Source: Ursus arctos
Lineage: Eukaryota; Chordata; Mammalia; Carnivora; Ursidae
Assembly (NCBI RefSeq): GCF_023065955.2
Contig: NW_026622997.1
Span: forward strand, 16,038,001-16,102,000
Direction of reading: 5' to 3'
Length of the DNA: 64,000 bases
The position numbers and the translations under genes were made by a program. Below are positions 58,170-64,000 of the stretch, piece by piece (the stretch's first letter is position 1; every line of letters begins with the position of its first letter). The notes under the pieces were generated by a model. The model was given only the letters and a program-made list of their open reading frames with translations, was not told where the DNA came from and ran no database searches.

Positions 58170-58975
58170 AGAACCACTTCAGTGTACGAAAGGCCCAGTG
58201 CTATCGTTATCTTACATGAGATGTTATTCAGTAACAGTGATGACTACTAGAGGACATAGACATGTATGCATGCAATGGCATGTGGGTATATTTCAAATAA
58301 GGTGATATGTATAACAACATATATCTAATACAAACACATACACACACATCATCCGTTACACACATCTGCATACACAAATATGCAAAATTGTGTGAACTGT
58401 TATTTGACCATTCAGGCTATTATTCTCAATCATTTGAGTTTATTTTCCTAAAATATAATTTAACGTAACTAGCGGATTTGATGATGTATTTTGTAAGTAT
58501 TACTCATTTCAAAATCAATTTAGGGAATGTCTCTCTGAGTGTGCTGGCCACTAATCGAAAGCTAACTCAAGTTCATGGTTGGCCGTTACTCTGCAGATCC
58601 CACAGACCCCACCACCTGTGCGTTTTTGCACTTCCTTAGCATTTTGTGTTATAATGACCTAAATCACTCAGAATTTAATAACCTTTCACATTAAAAATTA
58701 TGGCATAGAATATTAGTAACCGCAAATAATTGTATTTTACATATTTCATCTCTATCTCTGTGACACAGTGAAAAGTTCGGGGACTTTTGTCATATGATTT
58801 CTTGAGTGGAAAGTTACTTTGCTAGTCTAGACCATTTATTCACTTATAGCACAGAAGATAGTTAAGGATTGTTTAAAAGATGTAGCTAATCCAAAGTTTG
58901 GAAATTTTGTAAGGTTACTTTCCTTGTGGTTATCAAATTTTTAATTCTTACGAGTAGCTTTATACAGTACAGAAT
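58170..58975. other. AT-rich intronic stretch
   Basis: No repeat or exon supported; scattered AC-rich patches near 58325-58380. Confidence 0.3.
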
Positions 58976-58979
58976 GGTT

Positions 58980-59225
58980 AGGATTTACGGCATTTGTCTG
59001 ATGCCAGCGTCCAGATGATTGGGCAGTTGACCTGCTGTGTCTCCAGCACTGTGCTTGGGACTCAGGGCTGATGAGCGCCTACCTGGTCTCTGCCCTCATG
59101 GCCACTGGGCTAGTGAGGAAGCCGACTTCAAGCAAGCCATTATTCACAGTACAATGAGCCGACTGCTCTTGTAGGGCCATGGAGGGTGTTAGGATTGCAG
59201 GAGTACATGGTGGCCCCAACTCGGT
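58980..59225 (+). repeat. Probable L2-like fragment
   Basis: 'ctccagcactgtgcttggga', 'cctggtctctgccctcatgg' and 'actgggctagtgaggaagcc' follow a familiar old mammalian repeat. The family is tentative. Confidence 0.4.
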
Positions 59226-59229
59226 CTTC

Positions 59230-61515
59230 ATAAACTACAAAATGTTAGGGTATTTTGGTTTATTTTGACTCTTAATTCCCCCCTTAAAGATTGTATCTGT
59301 AGTTGATGACTAAAATTGTTAGACTTTGTCTGTTTTCACCTTCTTTCTCTCCCCTCTACCACCTACTTACAATTATTCATATCCTTTTACCTTCTGATTC
59401 TTGCTGGTGAGGGAATTACCCTTTGGCAAGGATGCAAATTGGACTATTTTGAGGTGAAAAACAGACTTGTTATCTGACCTCTGAATATTTTGCCTAACGT
59501 GTTGAATTGAATAAGTTAAAGGGAAGTATAAAGAATGGTGTGTTGCAATACTTACAGTGGTATTACTGCCATTCAGTAAATGTTAACGTATCCTCAGTTT
59601 GCAAGGAGGCATCAATGACTTTGGAAACATGGAATAATAATTTAAGTGAGAATACTGAAACAAAATCTGAGCACATGTGTATATATTTAATACATGTGCA
59701 TATGTAATATACATAGTATATGAATTTTTTAAGCTTGTAAGTAAGTAAGTACTTACATACTCTTGGAGAATTGAGGCATTCAAGTTCTGTTTTTGATTTG
59801 GCTACCCACACTTATACACATGTACGTACATATATCTTTATACATGCATAGATATGTAAATAAGTAAATAATACATCTTCAATATGAATAATGCGTACAT
59901 TTAGTTTTTTTTTAAAGAGCAGCTAGTACAGAAGCATGTACAATAAAAAAAATTATCTTTTCTCCCTTCTCTTGCCCCTGTTCTTTATCCTTATACTAAG
60001 AGGCACCCACTCATACTAATTTCTTTGTCAGTTTTTCAGAAATGTTTTGCAGACATGACAGCATCATTTTTAAAAAACTGATTATCTAAAAGCAAAAAAA
60101 CTGAATTATATAATGTATGGTCTGAACCTCTGATGTGTTTTAAATTTAGGATTCTCATACTCCACCAAGTCATTGCCCAAATCCCTGGAGTTATAGACTG
60201 AAATTGAAAGCAAAAGCCATACTAGCAGGAAAACATCTACTAGTGAGCTGACTACTGACAAAATTTGCCTCCACCCAAACCTCCTGGATTTTAGGTTGCC
60301 ATTGATTCCCATCCTTTTGTCCGTGTCTTTCAGTGTCTTTGTCAGTTTATTGCTGATTTTTTTTCAATTTTCTCACTCACAATAGTGTGATTTCTAGAAT
60401 ATGTATTTGAAATAGTATGAGAGCACAGTAATTTCAGTTCTCTCTAGTGACTATGCTAAAACACCAGAATCCTTTAAAGTAAACATGAAGTCCAGACTCC
60501 TAATTCCAAGTCTGGATGTCCAGCCCTGACCAGTCAGTAGAGTTCTGTTTAGCTTCCCTTCAAGTATCTCCTCTGGAATAAGCCGGGCTCATGTTCCAAA
60601 CTCATTATCATGTCTACAAATGGACTTCCCATCCCAAATAAACCATTTTTGGTTCTTTATGCATCTGTTCATTTGGTCATTGATTGCTGGATTCCTAAGT
60701 GTGAGTAGAATGCTTACTCCGTCCTCTGTGTACATGACTGGGCGTGGAGACATGTGGGGGAAAGCAGGTCATTTGCCTGTATGACACATCATGTGGCTCC
60801 GTCAGCCACCCAGCCAGCAAACCTGAGCCTTCCATGTCATTTGAGACTCTCTGATTACTTTCCTGATATGTTAACTTTTCACCACATTCTCCTTTCACCC
60901 TGCATATTTACTTTCTGCCCGGCCACACCTACTCGTGGTGCCTCACATGCCATGTACTTATTCCTGCTTTCTTCATGCTCTTCCCTCCCCTAGAATTATT
61001 TGAGCTCACACTCTGTCAGTACTTAATAGAATGAAATAGTTCGTTATTTATTTACAAAGAGAGAATACTCTCAGTTTTTCAAAAGATCGCCATAGCTGAT
61101 ATGTGCTTGCTGTTTGAAATGTGTACCACAAAATAGGTTGGGAAGTTTTGTGTTTTTAAAAAGATAATCATTTCATTTTAGTGTTTAAGACTTTGATATG
61201 ATATGAAATAACTTAAAGGTATTAAGATTCAGATTTATATGAGTTCATTACTTTGGGATGACCTTGGGCCTGGGGGCATTTTGAGATGAGTAAATTTTTT
61301 TGTCCTATATTTTACTTCTGTGTATATTAGAAATGCTATAATATAGTGGGTTTTTTATTTTTTGGTTTTGGGGTTGTTTTTTTTTTTGTTTGTTTGTTTG
61401 TTTGTTTTTGCTTTAATGGTCAGTTGTCTTAAAGAATTGAAGAAAAGAGAAATATGGTCTTTTATTTGTCCTGTCTCTCTTCCTCCCTCCCTCTGTCTGC
61501 TTCTTTTGTATAAAT
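59230..61515. other. 2.3 kb intronic stretch, nothing recognised
   Basis: AT-rich, with short AT/AC alternating patches (about 59680-59860) and a GTTT run at 61387-61408. No exon seen. Confidence 0.3.
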
Positions 61516-61517
61516 TA

Positions 61518-61732
61518 GGGGTTTGCAGATTTTTTTTGAAAGGACCAGATAATAAATATTTTAGGCTTTGTAGCCTCATATATTCTCCATTGCATAGTCT
61601 TCTTGTCCTCCCCCCACTTTTTTGTTTTGTTTTGTTTTGTTTTTTTGACGTTTAAAATAGTGCACAGGCCTTACAAAAACTGGTTGTGGTCTACATTTGA
61701 CTTATGAACCACAGTTTGCTGGCCCCTGCTAT
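61518..61732. mobile_element. hAT-type MITE, opposite orientation to the 20.7-kb copy
   Basis: Right end 'cacagtttgctggcccctg' and inner 'gaaaggaccagataataaat', 'attttaggctttgtagcc' mirror the element at 20.7 kb. The left end is truncated to 'gggtttgcag', and a T/GTTTT expansion interrupts it. Confidence 0.75.
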
Positions 61733-61921
61733 AGAGACATATTTTTATCTGTTATCATTTCCCTGCAACTTAAATCACCACTTTTAGCATTGCTTATATT
61801 AGTAACAAATTTTCTCAACTTTTGTTCATCTGAAAATATCTTTACTTTCTTTCATTTTTGAAGGATAATTTTGCCAAACCTAGTATTCTAATTTGACATT
61901 TTTTTCTCTTCAGCACTTTAC

Positions 61922-62132
61922 TATTTATTTATTTAGTTGAGAGAGAGAGAGAGAGACAGAGAGACAGAGAGACAGCTGGGGTTGGGGGGTGGAGGGCAGA
62001 GGGAGAGAGAGAATCCCAAGCAGGTTCCACACCCAGAGCAAGCTGGACGTGGGGCTCAATCCCCCGACCCTGAGTTTGTGACCTGAGTTGAAATCAAGAG
62101 ATGGATGCTTAACTGAGCCACCCAGGTGCACC
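61922..62132 (-). repeat. SINEC, older subfamily
   Basis: Reverse SINEC with GA-rich, duplicated 'gagacagagagacagagaga' section and a head ending 'ccacccaggtgcacc'. No clean duplication found. Confidence 0.92.
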
Positions 62133-62165
62133 ATCTCTTGAGCATTTAAAAAATCTGTTGCCACT

Positions 62166-62182
62166 CCCCCCCCCCCCCCCCC
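62166..62182. repeat. C17 homopolymer
   Basis: Seventeen consecutive C residues. On the minus strand this is a G-run capable of quadruplex formation. Length may be unreliable in sequencing. Confidence 0.85.
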
Positions 62183-63226
62183 ATATTGTGCAGTTGTACT
62201 AGGACATGCCTATGTGTCATTCTCTTTGTGTTCATCCTCCTTGAGGTTCAATGAGCTTCTTGGATCTCTAGCTTGATGGTTTAGTCAAATTAGGGAACAA
62301 TTCAACTCTTATTTCTTCGGTTATTATTTCTTCCCAGTTTTTTCTTCTCTCCTTCTGGGACATTAGTTACGTATATGTTGGATTACTTCATACTGTTCCA
62401 TGGAGTGTTGAAATTATGTTATTTTTCAGTTTTTTCCCTCTCTGCTTCAGTTCAGATAATTTCCTTTGACTTGTCTTCAAGTTCACTTTTTTTTTTCTGC
62501 TGTAGTGTTTCATCTGTTCTTAATACCATCTACTGAATTTTTTTTTCAGATGTTGCATTTTTCTTGATATTATTTCCACTGTTTTTAGAGTTTTTATATA
62601 TGTTCTGAAATTCTGTCCTTTACAAGATTCATCTCTTTTTTATAATTTTTTTGTCATGTTAATAGTTAAATTTTTGTCTGCTAATTACAACATTTTTGTT
62701 ATCCGTAGGTCTTATTCTTCTTCCTAACTTCTCTGTCTGTAGCCGTTTCATGATTCACCTTCCTTGTAATGTTTTGTTGTATAGAGAACAGTGTGGTTGA
62801 TACGTTTTAGAGGTCTGGATTCTGTCATCTTGATCTGAAGATTGTCGAGTTTTGTGCTCGCAGACAGTTAAGTTACTATCAGATCTTCTGAAACTCGTGG
62901 AGGCTTTTCAGAGTAGGTCTCTTTGATTTGCCCTGAGTCCAGGATGCGATGTTAATCCTAAGGCATGGCCTTCTGAGATTTCCTTGGAAATACAAGGTGT
63001 TCACCTGGACCCTCTAATGTGGCAGGACTTGAATTCCAAGTTCGGTGTCTCCTGTATTCATACTGATAGCTGCTGCTGTTACTTTGCTTGGTTCTTTCAG
63101 CCTGGCCTTGGGTTGCTTTCCCTTAGGTTCTTTGAGGTCTTACTCTCCACACAAGCAGTTCAAGAGTCAGCCAAGGATTGGAGGGGCTTGTTCACAGATT
63201 CCAGACTCTTCTCTGAGGCTCCCTCT

Positions 63227-63236
63227 GGGATTTCCC
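63227..63236 (+). promoter_or_regulatory. kappaB-consensus decamer GGGATTTCCC
   Basis: Matches GGGRNNYYCC exactly. It lies within decayed L1 sequence, so it may be a chance match. Confidence 0.25.
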
Positions 63237-63324
63237 CCACCCTCAGTGTCCAGCTGTTGTAGCCGCTCCAAACTCTACCTCTGTCTCCTCAGCCCATGTG
63301 ACTGGTGCTGTCTGCCCCACCCAT

Positions 63325-64000
63325 GCTCTTCACGGACTGGTGATTGCCCCTCAGGAAATGGCCACTGAAAAATGGATTTTAACGTTGTTTGCTTCTTACC
63401 CTTCCAAGTTCAGATCCCTTCTGGTTTCTGCCTGCTTTTGGTTACTCTCTAGTACTTTCCTTTTATTTTTTGTTTGTTTGTTTTTAAAACAAAAAATTGT
63501 TTTTGTTTTTTGTTTATTTAATACCTCATATGTACCTTTATTGTATTGACAGGGGAGGTAGTCTCCTTTAAGCCACTCTGACATTACCAGAAGCCAGAAA
63601 TCCTAAATGAGTAGATAATATAGTCCTGCTATCAATGGAAGATTTTTATAATATTAGTAAGGTGATTGTTCAAAGGATTAAGAGACTCTAGGAAGCCTTC
63701 CAAGTTGGCAGAGTGGAGGAATAAGATAGTCCTCTAATTCTTTTGATTCATGAGTTTGGTGTCCCAGGTTGAGTGGCAGCTGGTCGTAGGTGAGCTGGTG
63801 AAGAACTCACCACATAGTACTCTCCACTGCACGCTGTTGGAAGCAAAAGTGAGGTGGAGTATGATTTGGGCATGTACTATGGGAGTTTTGCTTCATGTCC
63901 TTTCTTCCTTTTGCTATTGTGAGGTTATCACTTTTTACTATATGTTATAGATACTGATACATTAATATATCTGACTTGATTAACGAATTTCCATCTCCAC
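63325..64000. other. Window end, still intronic
   Basis: No exon or named repeat recognised. A GTTT-rich patch lies at about 63468-63510. Confidence 0.3.

Larger units (their letters stand above)
61740..63320 (-). mobile_element. Ancient L1M/HAL1 5' region and ORF1, reverse, SINE-interrupted
   Basis: Same type as the 23-26 kb block: 'cttgaggttcaatgagcttc', 'ttctccttctgggacattag', 'tgacttgtcttcaagttcac'. Strongly diverged; a SINEC and a C17 run interrupt it. Confidence 0.65.
8316..64000 (+). other. HIVEP1: HIVEP1 intron 2 (5' part, runs off the window)
   Basis: At least 55.7 kb of intron follows the phase-1 donor. I looked for the next exon, which should resume with Asp-Lys-Ile-Glu-like codons after an acceptor, and did not see it. 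No open frame has HIVEP1-like or other coding character. All recognisable content is transposable elements, simple repeats and regulatory-motif candidates. Confidence 0.7.

Noticed and set aside
10891..62132. tRNA genes suggested by repeated A/B-box-like sequences
   Set aside because: Each lies in the head of a SINEC with a CT-rich body, A-rich tail and often a target-site duplication. None has a stand-alone tRNA fold context.
8316..64000. HIVEP1 exon 3 and the large zinc-finger exon
   Set aside because: No acceptor followed by the expected phase-1 continuation was seen, and no multi-kilobase open frame exists. They lie beyond the window.
1..64000. CRISPR arrays, operons, viral genomes or intact proviruses
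   Set aside because: The DNA is clearly vertebrate nuclear sequence. The regularly similar units are dispersed SINEs, and no LTR pair or retroviral gene was recognised.

Overview
The window is nuclear DNA of a placental carnivore, most likely a bear or close relative. It carries 27 recognisable tRNA-Lys-derived CAN SINEs (SINEC). The youngest set, with head 'gcgcctgggtggcacagcgg', body 'cacaagcagggggagtggg' and an AAATAAATAAAATCTTT tail, matches the subfamily I associate with ursid genomes. The species call rests on remembered SINE consensus and was not searched.

The only protein-coding gene I can support is the 5' end of HIVEP1 (ZAS-family large zinc-finger transcription factor) on the + strand. 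A large CpG island at about 3.89-5.48 kb is the promoter. It holds many GC boxes and a full CRE, and a non-coding first exon ending at 5419. Intron 1 is about 2.8 kb. Exon 2 (8239-8315) carries the start codon and the first 13 residues, MPRTKQIHPRNLR, then a phase-1 splice donor. From 8316 to the end of the window is one very long intron (at least 55.7 kb). The big coding exon and all zinc fingers lie beyond the window. A second, smaller and denser CpG island at about 1.43-1.80 kb may be an alternative or divergent promoter.

Upstream of exon 1 (1-3890) there is an old L2 fragment, the small CpG island and a 74-bp strictly alternating purine/pyrimidine microsatellite. Intron 1 holds MIR fragments and a CRE close to exon 2. 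The first 10.89 kb, covering promoter and exons 1-2, contains no SINEC at all. The remaining 53 kb contains all 27, many with clear target-site duplications and some nested.

The long intron is otherwise built from 5'-truncated or decayed L1 pieces on both strands, old MIR/L2 fragments, hAT-type MITEs including MER20, simple repeats and non-repeat sequence in which I see no exon. Long open frames in the CpG islands are GC-rich shadows. Those at 31.9 and 43.7 kb are L1 ORF2 remnants.

The most interesting signal is in exon 2. The encoded N-terminus, once Met is removed, would read P-RTKQ-..., matching R2-T3-K4-Q5 of the histone H3 tail. It also lines up with the R-x-KQ-x-x-P pattern of the NuRD/RBBP4-binding N-termini of SALL, BCL11 and FOG proteins. 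Second is a strong-context 30-codon upstream ORF that spans the exon 1/exon 2 junction and stops 30 nt before the HIVEP1 start.
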